Notes: generated from the letters alone by a model not told the origin. A stretch of 64,000 nt of DNA from JBGTFE01 sp036403235 (GCA_036403235.1 DASWRI010000053.1:13505-77504), one strand, 5' to 3'; shown: positions 51,023 through 60,435, counted from the first letter of the stretch. Program-made: numbers and translations.

Positions 51023-54000
51023 ATGGAACAAACGGAAAACAAAGGGAGAGAGAGTTTGGAGGAGCAGGAAGCAATCAAAAAATATCTTTTGGGCGCTTTG
51101 AGCGATAAAGTCGAAATGCGTCTGATTGAAGAAAAAATATTGCTCGACGACGATTTTGCCGAAAAACTTTCGGTCGCCGAAGATAATTTAATCGACGAAT
51201 ATCTCGACGGCAGCCTCGCCGTTGCCGAGAGCAGGCAGTTTCAACAATTCTTCATAAACGTTCCCGAAAGAAAACAAAAACTTCGCCTCATCCGCGATTT
51301 GCGCAAATACGCCGCCGAAAACCAGACGGCCGGTCAGTTTACGAAAGAAAAGGGCCGAATCTTCGACTGGCGCAAACTTGTCAGTCTTCCGTCATTTCGC
51401 CTGGCTGCCGCGGCGATTTTGCTTCTCCTTTTCGGTTTCATCATCTGGCGCGCCGTCTTTTTCCAATCTGATTTGGAAAAAGGGCGAAATCAGCTGCTTA
51501 TCGCCACCCGCGGACAACGCCTGACCGAATCGCGCACGACGTTAAATTCCAATTACGCCTCGGTTACACGCGGAGGCGCCGATGCCAAAGACGAAAAGGC
51601 GATGAACCATGTTGGAATGATTCTCGCCGCCGCGGCCGAAAACAGCAGCGACCCCGAAGCTCATCACACCCTCGGACTTTTTTATCTGGTTAATAAAAAA
51701 TATGATAACGCTCTCGAAGAACTTAAACGGGCGCTTGAGCTCGCGCCGAACGACGCCAAGCTTCACAACGACATCGGCGCGCTTTATTTCGAGAAGGCGC
51801 AGGGAGAGTCAGGAGGCGAAGTTTCGGTAAATCTTAATTTAAGTCGCCAGCATTTTGAGCGCGCGATTGAATTAAATGAAAATTTGCTGGAGGCGCTTTT
51901 TAATAATGCTCTCGTATTACAGAAAATACCTCTGACAAATCAGGCGCGCGAAGCCTGGCAAAAATATCTGGAAAAAGATTCGACTTCGCCCTGGGCTGAC
52001 GAGGCGCGCAAAAATCTTCAGCGACTTCAGACGCAAAATCCACAAAGTTTTTCCGATGCCGACAAGCTGGAAAACGCTTTTCTAAACGAAGCCCGGCAAA
52101 AAAACGACGTGGAAGCCGGACAGCTTATCAGTCAAAATCGGGAATTAATAAAAAAAAAGTACCTTCCGCAAAAACTGGCGATGTCTTTGGTCGAAGCCGA
52201 CGGCGATAAAAAAAAAGAATATTTGCAGGCTCTCGTTTATGCGGGCGAGCTTGAAGAAAAAAATACGGGCGATTTATTTGCCAGAGACCTCGCCGCTTTT
52301 TATGTAAAAATTCCCGAATCAAATTTTGAATCGTTACGTCAGGCGCAGGATTTGATGAAAAAAAGCTATCAATTTTATTTACATGACAAAAACGAAGACG
52401 CATCTGAACAGGCCAGCCGCGCCCAACAACTTTTTCTGCAAGCCGGCGACGTTTATGAAGCAAAGCTGAGCGAGTTTATTATCGCTTATTGTCAGATTAA
52501 GGGCGAAGGCACTGGAAAAAGCATTCAATTATATCAGGAGATAGCTGATTTTTGCGGAAAAAATAATTATAAATGGTTGCTCGCAAACACTCTCTACTGG
52601 CTGGCCGGCGCGCAGAGGTCGATAGGCGAAAGGACTCAGGCAAATATTAATTATAAAGATTGTTATAATCTCGCAAAAGAATTGGGCGACGCGCAGGTTT
52701 TTCAAAAAATTCTCGTTTCCTACGCCAGTCGAAATAAATTCGTCGGGCAAAATCAGGCCGCGCTTGCATATCTTGAAGAGGCTTTGGACGCTCTCGGAAG
52801 CTCGCAGGACGTGCCTTTGCGCGAGAAATGGAGAACTTACAGCGCGAGCATCGAGATTTTTTCGTCGCTAGAGCTTTATAATCTGGCGAAAGCCATCGCA
52901 CTGGAAAATATTCAGATTGCCAACGACGAAAACGATTCGCTAATGATTGCCAATTCGTGTCTTGACGCCGGTATCGTTTACACACAGGCCGGAGATTTTG
53001 ACCAAGCGAGAATATGGCTCGATAAGGCAAGGCGAAGCGCCGAAGCGCTATCTGAAAGTTCGGACAAAACGGAAAATTTAGCCAAGTCGCTGCTCACTTC
53101 GGGTTATCTGGAAAGCAGGCTCGGCAATTTTACGCAGGCGGCGCAGTTTTACGACGAGGCGTTTGGCATTGTAGCGAATCGGGAAGTTCCTTTTTATCTT
53201 TACGAAATCGAAAAAAGCCGTTTGCTGACCGATATTTCTTTGAATAAAGATGCGGAAATCGAAGAACAAATCAATAAAACCATCAATCTGGCGGAAAAGT
53301 ATAGAAAAGAGATTTCAAAAGAGAAAGAGAACATCAGCTTTTTTAACAACCAGCAGGAAATTTACGATATAGCCACGTTAAGCGAATTTAAGCACGAAAA
53401 TTATGAACAGGCATACAATTATCTTGAAACGTCAAATTCGCGCGCGATGCTCGACTGGCTGAAAAAGGGCGTCAACGTCGAAGAAGAAAAAAAGGAAATT
53501 GAAATTACTTTTAAGGAAACCGCAGAGCCTCTCCTGCTCAACGAAATCCGCGCTCAAATGCCCGACCAGGTACAGATTCTGCAATATGCCGTTTTAGAAA
53601 ACAATGTCCTAATCTGGCTGATTTCAAAAGACGATTTTACAGTTGTTTCATCGGAAATAAAATTTGAAGAGCTAAAAGAAAAAGTGGTGAGCTTTAATCG
53701 GATGATTGTAGCTCACGAAAATCAAAACGAAGAAATCACAAAATTGTCACGCGAGCTTTACAATTTGCTGATTACGCCAATCGCGTCTCACCTCGACCCC
53801 AACCGAAAGCTATGTTTAATACCGCAAAAAATTTTATTTCACCTGCCTTTTGCCGCGCTTATGGCGCCTGATGACAAACCGTTTTTAGCGCAATTTGATT
53901 TTTTCTATGCTCCGAGTGCAAATACCTTTCTGCTTTTCACGGAAAACGCCAGGAAAAAATCAGCTCTGACAAATGAATCTTTGTTGAGCGTGGGCAATCC

Positions 54001-54613
54001 GAGTTTTGATAGAAAGAAATTTAAGGAACTGCAGGATTTGCCCGAGTCCGAAGACGAGGCACGGGAGATTACCCAATTTTATTCTGACAAACAAACGCTG
54101 ATTGGCTCAGCAGCGACTAAAACCGCGATTGAAAATTTGATGAAAAACGCGGAAGTCATCAATCTTGCGGGACATTACATAGTCAGACACGGTGAACCTC
54201 TGGCCTCTGGTTTTTTACTGACCAAACCTCCAAACAGCGAGAATTCGGACGACGGCATACTGACTAACGCCGAATTAATTCGCCAGGCTATGCCGCGAGC
54301 TAAACTGGTTGTGCTTTCAGCCTGCCAGACCGGAATTGAGCAATATTATAACGGCGAGGGTTTGGTCGGACTTTCCACTACATTTCTAAAGGCCGGAGTT
54401 CCGCTCGTCGTGGCCAGCCAGTGGCCGGTCGATTCGAGTGCGGCGGCGGAATTGATGAAAAATTTTCATATGCTGCGCCGACAGGAAAAATTATCGACGG
54501 CAGCAGCCTTGCGGCGCGCGCAGCTCGAAATGATGGAAACGCCGGGCGGGAAATACAGCCAGCCTTATTTCTGGGCGGCATTTGCCACCTACGGCGGCTA
54601 CGCGGAGTTTTGA
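51023..54613 (+). CDS. Membrane-anchored TPR-CHAT peptidase-like protein with anti-sigma-like N-terminus
   Basis: 1196 residues from ATG 51023; the longer frame overlaps the sigma gene. Residues 15-100 (KKYLLGALSDKVEMRLIEE, then AEDNLIDEYLDGSL) resemble the cytoplasmic domain found on anti-sigma-like proteins coupled to ECF factors. One membrane helix at about 125-147. TPR repeats at about 190-330 and again about 510-810. The C-terminal CHAT domain (about 890-1196) has the caspase-like pair His 1056 (RHGEP) and Cys 1101 (LSACQTG), then VVASQWPVDS. CHAT domains are clan-CD cysteine proteases. Positive residues before the helix suggest N-in, C-out. Probably controls, or is switched by, the sigma factor. 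Confidence 0.85.
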   Translation: MEQTENKGRESLEEQEAIKKYLLGALSDKVEMRLIEEKILLDDDFAEKLSVAEDNLIDEYLDGSLAVAESRQFQQFFINVPERKQKLRLIRDLRKYAAENQTAGQFTKEKGRIFDWRKLVSLPSFRLAAAAILLLLFGFIIWRAVFFQSDLEKGRNQLLIATRGQRLTESRTTLNSNYASVTRGGADAKDEKAMNHVGMILAAAAENSSDPEAHHTLGLFYLVNKKYDNALEELKRALELAPNDAKLHNDIGALYFEKAQGESGGEVSVNLNLSRQHFERAIELNENLLEALFNNALVLQKIPLTNQAREAWQKYLEKDSTSPWADEARKNLQRLQTQNPQSFSDADKLENAFLNEARQKNDVEAGQLISQNRELIKKKYLPQKLAMSLVEADGDKKKEYLQALVYAGELEEKNTGDLFARDLAAFYVKIPESNFESLRQAQDLMKKSYQFYLHDKNEDASEQASRAQQLFLQAGDVYEAKLSEFIIAYCQIKGEGTGKSIQLYQEIADFCGKNNYKWLLANTLYWLAGAQRSIGERTQANINYKDCYNLAKELGDAQVFQKILVSYASRNKFVGQNQAALAYLEEALDALGSSQDVPLREKWRTYSASIEIFSSLELYNLAKAIALENIQIANDENDSLMIANSCLDAGIVYTQAGDFDQARIWLDKARRSAEALSESSDKTENLAKSLLTSGYLESRLGNFTQAAQFYDEAFGIVANREVPFYLYEIEKSRLLTDISLNKDAEIEEQINKTINLAEKYRKEISKEKENISFFNNQQEIYDIATLSEFKHENYEQAYNYLETSNSRAMLDWLKKGVNVEEEKKEIEITFKETAEPLLLNEIRAQMPDQVQILQYAVLENNVLIWLISKDDFTVVSSEIKFEELKEKVVSFNRMIVAHENQNEEITKLSRELYNLLITPIASHLDPNRKLCLIPQKILFHLPFAALMAPDDKPFLAQFDFFYAPSANTFLLFTENARKKSALTNESLLSVGNPSFDRKKFKELQDLPESEDEAREITQFYSDKQTLIGSAATKTAIENLMKNAEVINLAGHYIVRHGEPLASGFLLTKPPNSENSDDGILTNAELIRQAMPRAKLVVLSACQTGIEQYYNGEGLVGLSTTFLKAGVPLVVASQWPVDSSAAAELMKNFHMLRRQEKLSTAAALRRAQLEMMETPGGKYSQPYFWAAFATYGGYAEF

Positions 54614-54639
54614 TTTTAGTTAAATAAGGAGAAAAGAAA

Positions 54640-55434
54640 ATGGCACAGACAGTAGAAATTATTATCAAAGGAGCGGGAATCGGTTATCAAAAAGACGATT
54701 ATTATCACGTCATCTTTCCGGTCGATGCGGAGGGATGTCACAAAGTTAATTTCAGTTTTCAAAAAGACGGCGAAGACGAGTCAACGGCGGTGTCGCTGGC
54801 GAAATCGAAAGCTATCGACATCAGCGCGCCGGGAGCAACGTCAATCCCGGGAGCAGATGAGGAATATAACAACTTTGTTTATGACTTAACTTCGCCGACA
54901 ACTCACCCGAGGATAAGAATGAAAAGCGAGCCCGGGAAATTCACTTTGCTCAAAGTTCCGAACGCACAATTATCGGTCAACAAATTTTTCCTGCCGCCGA
55001 TTCCTGATTTGGTCGAGGTCGGTAATCCGGCGAACAGAAGCCCGATTGCGCAGCTTGCTCAGTCCGTAAAGGCGACCATTACGCTTGACGATGGAGGTCA
55101 GGTAAATATCGACGCTGACGAATTCAGCTTCTCGACCGATGCGGGCGCTTCCTGCATTTTGATATTCGATAACGATTGTGACGAAGTAATTCAAGGGCAA
55201 AACGATATGGATATGTATTACGAAGTTATCGAAGAATTTGACACCGGCCTTAAAATCGCCACCGACAAACGTTTTCATATCGGCGGTCTCGGCAATTTGA
55301 GCGGATTGTCAAAAGAAACTCTGGAAAGTATGGTCAATTCAAGATTTTTCAAAGACCCGCCCGACCTTGCCCAGGGCAAAAACTGTCTAAAGTGCAAAGT
55401 GACCGACGCGGAAAGTATCAGACATCTTCCATAA
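54640..55434 (+). CDS. CHAT-linked protein of unknown family (paralogue A)
   Basis: 264 residues, no signal peptide or membrane helix, acidic. It shares with the next gene an N-terminal block (IKGAGIGYQKDDYYHVIFP), a central LIFDNDCD (174-181) followed by NDMDMYYEVIEE (188-199), and a C-terminal PPDLAQGKNCL (240-250). I know no family for these. A strong AAGGAG site lies before ATG 54640, 26 bases after the CHAT stop, so it is surely cotranscribed and well translated. It may be a substrate, adaptor or effector of the CHAT protein. Confidence 0.78.
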   Translation: MAQTVEIIIKGAGIGYQKDDYYHVIFPVDAEGCHKVNFSFQKDGEDESTAVSLAKSKAIDISAPGATSIPGADEEYNNFVYDLTSPTTHPRIRMKSEPGKFTLLKVPNAQLSVNKFFLPPIPDLVEVGNPANRSPIAQLAQSVKATITLDDGGQVNIDADEFSFSTDAGASCILIFDNDCDEVIQGQNDMDMYYEVIEEFDTGLKIATDKRFHIGGLGNLSGLSKETLESMVNSRFFKDPPDLAQGKNCLKCKVTDAESIRHLP

Positions 55435-55510
55435 TTAAATTTTCGTGAAATTCGACAAATTAAAGCTTTAGTTTTATTTAAATTTACTAAATTAAAAAGG
55501 AGAAAAAAGA

Positions 55511-56287
55511 ATGGAAACAATTGTATATGTCTTAATTAAAGGAGTCGCGATTTGTTACAAAAAGGATAATTTATGGAAAATTCTTTTTCCATTTGATGAC
55601 TGTCATTCAGTTAAACTTAGCTATAAAACGGGAACAAGGGAAGTTTTTCTTGGTCACTTTGGTCAAGCAAAGGGCAAAATTGAAATTATTACGAACCAAG
55701 CTGCTTTTCCACCACAATCTTCGGGTGAATTCGACCATGAAGTTGTTAATTTAACCGACGCCGGCGTTACACATCAGTCAATAGTGCCAAAGTCTGGCTG
55801 GGATAGTAAGGGAATTTTATTGACCATACAAAATGCCAATTTTGATGTAAAAAACAGGTTGGAGGATTTCCCGGAGGCGATTGCAGGATTGGATATCTTT
55901 TTAACCGATAGAAACGTAGATAAAAAATTTGGGGAAAACGAACATATAGCTCATTCTGTTGAAGCGAAAATTCAGTTGAGCGAAAATGAATTTGTCAAAG
56001 TTAATATAGGCAGAACAGAGCTGTTTACGACTGAGCCGGGAAACACTTACAATCTTATTTTTGATAATGATTGTGATAAACCTCTGAAAGCTCCAAAAAG
56101 AAATGATATGGAGATGTTTTACGAATTGATAGAAGAACCGAATGACAGGAGTCGTAAATTTGTAGTAGAGGGCAGACCTAAACACGGGACGCCAACTCCT
56201 AAGTCAAATAGAAATGAACCACCTGACCTTCTTCAAGGAAAACCTTGTTTGGTTGTAAAGGCAAGTAAAGGAGATCAACTTCCGTAA
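55511..56287 (+). CDS. CHAT-linked protein of unknown family (paralogue B)
   Basis: 258 residues, soluble. It carries the same blocks as its neighbour: IKGVAICYKKDNLWKILFP at the N-terminus, NLIFDNDCD (181-189), NDMEMFYELIEE (198-209) and PPDLLQGKPCL (237-247). The middle regions differ strongly. The gene is visibly more AT-rich than those around it. AAAAAGGAG lies before ATG 55511. Last gene of the cluster, with a terminator 18 bases after the stop. Function unknown. Confidence 0.77.
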   Translation: METIVYVLIKGVAICYKKDNLWKILFPFDDCHSVKLSYKTGTREVFLGHFGQAKGKIEIITNQAAFPPQSSGEFDHEVVNLTDAGVTHQSIVPKSGWDSKGILLTIQNANFDVKNRLEDFPEAIAGLDIFLTDRNVDKKFGENEHIAHSVEAKIQLSENEFVKVNIGRTELFTTEPGNTYNLIFDNDCDKPLKAPKRNDMEMFYELIEEPNDRSRKFVVEGRPKHGTPTPKSNRNEPPDLLQGKPCLVVKASKGDQLP

Positions 56288-56304
56288 TTGACTCTCGTAC
56301 AAAT

Positions 56305-56340
56305 AAAAAAGGTTGCAGGATTGATTCTTCAGCCTTTTTT
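56305..56340. terminator. Bidirectional terminator between convergent clusters
   Basis: AAAAAAGGTTG (56305-56315) pairs with CAGCCTTTTTT (56330-56340), with one G-U pair. It lies between the CHAT cluster and the permease genes. Confidence 0.8.
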
Positions 56341-56350
56341 TACTTAAATT

Positions 56351-57613
56351 TTACTCGTATCGCAGACACTCAATCGGGTCTAATTTTGATGCCTTGCGGG
56401 CTGGCAAAACTCCGAAAACTAAGCCGACGCCGACCGAGACGGTGAGGCCGGTGATGATGGCCCAGAGCGGAATGACGGCGGGGAGCGACGGAATCAGGAG
56501 CATTATCAATTTGCTGATGCCGATTGCCAGAACGACGCCAATGATGCCGCCGAAAAAGGTGAGCGTCATCGCTTCGAGCAGAAACTGCAGAACGATGGCG
56601 CCTTTGGTCGCGCCGATTGCTTTGCGGATGCCGATTTCTTTTGTTCGCTCGGTGACCGAAACGAGCATGATGTTCATTACGCCGATGCCGCCGACGAGCA
56701 GGCCGAGACACGAAATGGCGATGGCGACCAGACCGACGCCGCCGATGATGCCGTCGAACTGCGCGATGAAATTATCGGCGGTTTTTACGTCGAAATTATT
56801 CGGGTCGCCGTATTTTACGCCGCGCCGCTGGCGCAAAATTCCTTCCACTTCGGCAACGGCGTCGTTTAACTGTCCCGGTTTGGCCTGGATAATGTGCAGA
56901 ATCGCGTCGCGCTGCGGAGCGACTTTGCGGGCGGTGCGAAACGGCAGAAAGACTTTGCGGTCTTCTTCGTTTTCGCCGAAAAATCCGGCCTTTCGTTTTT
57001 CGATGACGCCGATGATTTCCCATGTCGTGCCGTTCATCCGCACGACTTTCCCGACCACGTCGTCCTGCTCGTTCGGAAAAAGCGCCTCGACCGCGTTGAC
57101 GCCGACGACCAAAACGTTTCTTCGCTGATAATTGTCCGCCTCGGTGATAAATCGCCCCTGTTTGAGAATGATATTCGTAATCTGCATATAATTCGGCGTC
57201 ACGCCGTCGGTCAGAGCCCATCGATAATTTTTGCCTTCGTAGACGAGATTGTCGTCAAAACCGTCGTTCCATGAGCCGATATTCGGCGCGACCGTCGCGA
57301 TGTCTTCGACGGCCGTCGATTGCGAGAGAATCGCGGTCGCGTCGTCTTCGGTCAGAGGCTTGCGGTTGCGCTCGTCGCGGTTGCGCGTACCGAACCCGGT
57401 CGAAAGATGAAAGGCGTAGATGTTGTTGGTGCCGTATTCTTCGACGATGGAAATGATTGACTGGCGCATTCCCGTCAAAATCGAAGCGACGACAATCGCC
57501 GTAATGACGCCGATGACGATTCCCAAAATTGTCAGAGTCGAGCGAAATTTATGCGAGTAGATGCTCTCGAAGGCCATCTTTAAAACTTCCTTGAATAACG
57601 TCGTAATTCTCAT
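56351..57613 (-). CDS. MacB/FtsX-type ABC transporter permease
   Basis: 420 residues. N-terminal helix (STLTILGIVIGVITAIVVAS), a large MacB-like periplasmic core domain (about 45-270), and three C-terminal helices with VGGIGVMNIMLVSVTERTKE, IGIRKAIGATKGAIVLQF and PARKASKLDPIECLRYE, the FtsX-type signature. Such permeases work with a separate ATPase in mechanotransmission or export of peptides and lipoproteins. No ATPase gene is in the window. It follows a paralogue after 13 bases. Confidence 0.88.
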   Translation of the reverse strand: MRITTLFKEVLKMAFESIYSHKFRSTLTILGIVIGVITAIVVASILTGMRQSIISIVEEYGTNNIYAFHLSTGFGTRNRDERNRKPLTEDDATAILSQSTAVEDIATVAPNIGSWNDGFDDNLVYEGKNYRWALTDGVTPNYMQITNIILKQGRFITEADNYQRRNVLVVGVNAVEALFPNEQDDVVGKVVRMNGTTWEIIGVIEKRKAGFFGENEEDRKVFLPFRTARKVAPQRDAILHIIQAKPGQLNDAVAEVEGILRQRRGVKYGDPNNFDVKTADNFIAQFDGIIGGVGLVAIAISCLGLLVGGIGVMNIMLVSVTERTKEIGIRKAIGATKGAIVLQFLLEAMTLTFFGGIIGVVLAIGISKLIMLLIPSLPAVIPLWAIITGLTVSVGVGLVFGVLPARKASKLDPIECLRYE

Positions 57614-57626
57614 CTTTCTTCCTCTT

Positions 57627-58871
57627 TTAATTTTGCGTCAACGCCACAATCGGGTCTAACCTCGCCGCTTTCCAGGCCGGGTAAAGTCCGGCGAGAATTC
57701 CGATGCCGCTCGAAGCCAGAACGGATATAACCACATAAATGAGCGTTATCGTCATCGTGATTTCGAGCAGCGCGGTTATCAATTGAGTGACGGCAAAAGC
57801 CAGCAGCAGACCGAGAATTCCGCCGGCGATACACATCAAGGCCGATTCGATTAAAAACTGCAAAAGAATTTGTTTGCGCGTCGCGCCGAGCGCTTTTCTC
57901 AAGCCGACTTCAAACGTTCGTTCGGTGACCGAAACGAGCATGATGTTCATCACGACGATGCCGCCGACGATTAAAATAATCATCGTAATCGGTACGACGA
58001 CCGCCGCGATAGCGCCCGTGAACTGGTCCATCTGCGTGTTGAATTCATCGACGTTGACGAGGCTGAATGTTTCCTCCTCGCTGCCGAGCAGCTGGCGCTT
58101 GTTTTTAAGAATCAGGCGCGCTTCTTCGATTGAAGCCTGAAAATTTTCCTTGCTTTCGGTTTTGCCGTGTAGATTAATTCCGCCGCTTCTGGAAAACATC
58201 TGGGCGTGCAGGGTTATCGGAATATAAACGTGGCGGTCCTGCGAATCGCCCATAAACGAGCCGCGTTTTTCTTCGACGCCGAGAACCGTCAGCGGAATTC
58301 CGCGAATTTTCAAAATCTGCCCGACGGCCGAGCCGTTCGAAAAAAATTTATCTTTTATGTCCGAGCCGATGACGACCACTTTGGCCGCGCGCGTCACTTC
58401 TTCGGCCGTGTAAAAACGCCCGTCCGAAAGCGTTTTGTCCTCGATTTCAGACATATTGTCGGTGTCGCCGAAAATGCGCACCGAAGGCATTTCGATGCCT
58501 TCCTGTTCGAGGTCGGCGTTGGCGAAAACCTGCGCGCCGACGTAGGAGCAGTTTTTGCAGTTCGCTTTGATATATTCGTATTCGTCCCACGTGACGTCCT
58601 TGTTGCGCCGGTTTTTGCGCTCAAATTCCTCGTCCGACATTCTGCCGGTCGAAGCCATCCGCGTAATCATAAAATGATTTGCGCCGAGAACTTTCGTGAC
58701 TTTATCGACGACGTAGGTTTTCAGACCGCTAATCGAAGCGCCGACGACGACGACCGACGCGACGCCAATGATGATTCCGATAAGCGTCAAAAAAGCGCGC
58801 AGCTTATGCTCTAAAATCGATTTGACGGCAATCCAGAAAGCGTCCGTGTAAAATGAATATAAATGCCTCAT
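57627..58871 (-). CDS. MacB/FtsX-type ABC transporter permease
   Basis: 414 residues with the same plan as the downstream gene: N-terminal helix (FLTLIGIIIGVASVVVVGA), core domain with NCKNCSYVG, and C-terminal helices with VVMNIMLVSVTERTFEVGLRK (split: VVMNIMLVSVTERT, FEVGLRKALGATRKQ) and WKAARLDPIVALTQN. Paired paralogous permeases suggest a heterodimer. AAGG before ATG 58871. An ATPase must be encoded elsewhere. Confidence 0.88.
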   Translation of the reverse strand: MRHLYSFYTDAFWIAVKSILEHKLRAFLTLIGIIIGVASVVVVGASISGLKTYVVDKVTKVLGANHFMITRMASTGRMSDEEFERKNRRNKDVTWDEYEYIKANCKNCSYVGAQVFANADLEQEGIEMPSVRIFGDTDNMSEIEDKTLSDGRFYTAEEVTRAAKVVVIGSDIKDKFFSNGSAVGQILKIRGIPLTVLGVEEKRGSFMGDSQDRHVYIPITLHAQMFSRSGGINLHGKTESKENFQASIEEARLILKNKRQLLGSEEETFSLVNVDEFNTQMDQFTGAIAAVVVPITMIILIVGGIVVMNIMLVSVTERTFEVGLRKALGATRKQILLQFLIESALMCIAGGILGLLLAFAVTQLITALLEITMTITLIYVVISVLASSGIGILAGLYPAWKAARLDPIVALTQN

Positions 58872-58987
58872 AGAAACCTTTTGGCGCTGTAAAATTTGGA
58901 AGTTGAATATGTCTGAAATTTAAGACAATATTTCAAACGTATTTGTTAACCGAATTGTTTCGATAAAAGTAAGTCCCGGCGCTTACG

Positions 58988-59075
58988 TTTCAGGTTTCAA
59001 GTTTCGGGTTTCAAGTTTCGGGTTGGTTAATTTAACCTGAAAGCTGAAACTTGAAACTTGAAACTCTTTTTTAAG
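58988..59075. repeat. Heptamer hairpin upstream of sucD
   Basis: Left units GTTTCAG, GTTTCAA, GTTTCGG, GTTTCAA, GTTTCGG and right units GAAACTT, GAAACTT, GAAACT fold on each other around GGTTAATTT; a CTTTTTT tail follows. It lies between divergent transcription units (permease start and sucD). Nothing else is seen in 58872-59153 apart from AT-rich sequence. Confidence 0.78.
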
Positions 59076-59153
59076 GCGTGCGGGCTTCCGATTTTTTAGA
59101 TATACTTTTCCATTGTTTTATTTCAGAATTAATTTTACTCAGGAGAATCTATT

Positions 59154-60038
59154 TTGAGCGTTTTAGTCGATAAAAATACGCGCCTTGTCGTGCAGGGCAT
59201 TACCGGAAAAGAAGGAACTTTTCATACGCTTCAGATGATTGAATACGGCACCAACGTGGTCGGCGGCGTGACGCCCGGAAAAGGCGGAACGACGCACGAA
59301 AACGTGCCCGTTTTTAACACCGTTGCGGATGCCGTCCGCGAAACCGGCGCGAACGCTTCGGTCATCTATGTTCCGCCCGCATTTGCGGCCGACGCGATTA
59401 TGGAAGCGGCCGATGCCGGAATTCCGCTCGTCGTCTGTATCACCGAAGGCATTCCGGTCGCCGATATGGTCAAGGCAAAGGAATTTTTACGCGACCGGCA
59501 GACGCGCGTCATCGGGCCGAATTGTCCCGGCATCATCTCGCCCGGCAAATGCAAAATCGGCATTATGCCCGGACATATTCACCGCGAAGGCCGCATCGGC
59601 GTCGTCTCGCGCTCGGGAACGCTGACATATGAAGCGGTCGGCCAGTTGACCGCGCTCGGCCTCGGCCAGTCGACGGCCATCGGCATCGGCGGCGACCCGA
59701 TTATCGGGACGAATCACACCGACGCTCTGCGCCTTTTCGAAGCTGACGAAGAAACCGACGCCATCGTCATGATTGGCGAAATCGGCGGAACTGCCGAAGA
59801 AGACGCCGCCGAATTTGCCAAAGAAAACGTAACGAAACCGATTGTCGCATTTATCGCCGGGCAGACCGCGCCGCCGGGACGCCGTATGGGACACGCGGGC
59901 GCGATTATTTCGGGCGGCAAAGGCACGGCCGCCGAAAAGATGAAAGCTTTACGCGAGGCCGGAATCCGCGTTGTCGAATCGCCCGCCGACATCGGCAGAG
60001 CGATTCAGGAAGTTATCGGAGCAAACGCGACCGCTTAA
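59154..60038 (+). CDS. sucD: Succinyl-CoA ligase alpha subunit
   Basis: 294 residues. The start is TTG at 59154, supported by AGGAG 8 bases upstream and by the family N-terminus (SVLVDKNTRLVVQGITGKEG). PGKGG and the phosphohistidine site GRRMGHAGAI (His 247) are conserved. It makes succinate and ATP or GTP from succinyl-CoA in the TCA cycle. sucC is not adjacent, unlike in many bacteria. The small membrane-protein gene follows after 33 bases. Confidence 0.93.
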   Translation: MSVLVDKNTRLVVQGITGKEGTFHTLQMIEYGTNVVGGVTPGKGGTTHENVPVFNTVADAVRETGANASVIYVPPAFAADAIMEAADAGIPLVVCITEGIPVADMVKAKEFLRDRQTRVIGPNCPGIISPGKCKIGIMPGHIHREGRIGVVSRSGTLTYEAVGQLTALGLGQSTAIGIGGDPIIGTNHTDALRLFEADEETDAIVMIGEIGGTAEEDAAEFAKENVTKPIVAFIAGQTAPPGRRMGHAGAIISGGKGTAAEKMKALREAGIRVVESPADIGRAIQEVIGANATA

Positions 60039-60071
60039 ATTTTAAATCATTCCGAAAGGAGTTTTTTGAAG

Positions 60072-60278
60072 ATGAGTAATAAACGGGCTTATTTCATATT
60101 GTGTTTTGTCGCCGGAACGATTTGCAGCGGTCAGGCAATTCATTATTTTCTGGGCGGCAGCGAGCACGAAAATTCTTATTTGATAAGTTTTCTGGTAATC
60201 GTCCAGCTTCTTTTCGGTACCGGAGTTGCCTTTTACGGCTGGAAAAACTTTCGTTTGATGAACGATTCGAAATCATAA
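60072..60278 (+). CDS. Small two-helix membrane protein
   Basis: 68 residues from ATG 60072 (a TTG at 60066 with the same AAGGAG site is a close alternative). Two membrane segments (about 7-24 and 39-58) with a short acidic loop (GGSEHENS) between them. No family recognised. Probably cotranscribed with sucD. Confidence 0.6.
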   Translation: MSNKRAYFILCFVAGTICSGQAIHYFLGGSEHENSYLISFLVIVQLLFGTGVAFYGWKNFRLMNDSKS

Positions 60279-60288
60279 GGAGACAATT

Positions 60289-60435
60289 ATGGCGCAGGAA
60301 TACGAAACTTTTCTTCATCGATGGTTCGAAGAAGTCGTCAAACTGAAAGACGGCAAAATCGTCGAAGCCTGGAACGAATTCGATTTTATGAAGATGTACC
60401 GACAGCTCGGCGCTTTGACGCTCACTCTGAAATGA
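60289..60435 (+). pseudogene. SnoaL-like (polyketide-cyclase-type) gene with large internal deletion
   Basis: 48 codons with an AAGGAG site. The start (ETFLHRWFEEV) matches the first helix of SnoaL-like proteins and the rest (KDGKIVEAWNEFDFMKMYRQLGAL) their last strand and helix. About 80-90 residues in between are missing in frame. The stop overlaps the next start (ATGA), so it may now serve to couple translation of the thioesterase. It could still make a peptide, but cannot fold as SnoaL. Confidence 0.6.

Noticed and set aside
50418..56287. Type III-E CRISPR (Craspase-like) locus because of TPR-CHAT
   Set aside because: No gRAMP/Cas7-11 gene, no repeat array and no Csx30 match; the neighbour is a sigma factor instead.
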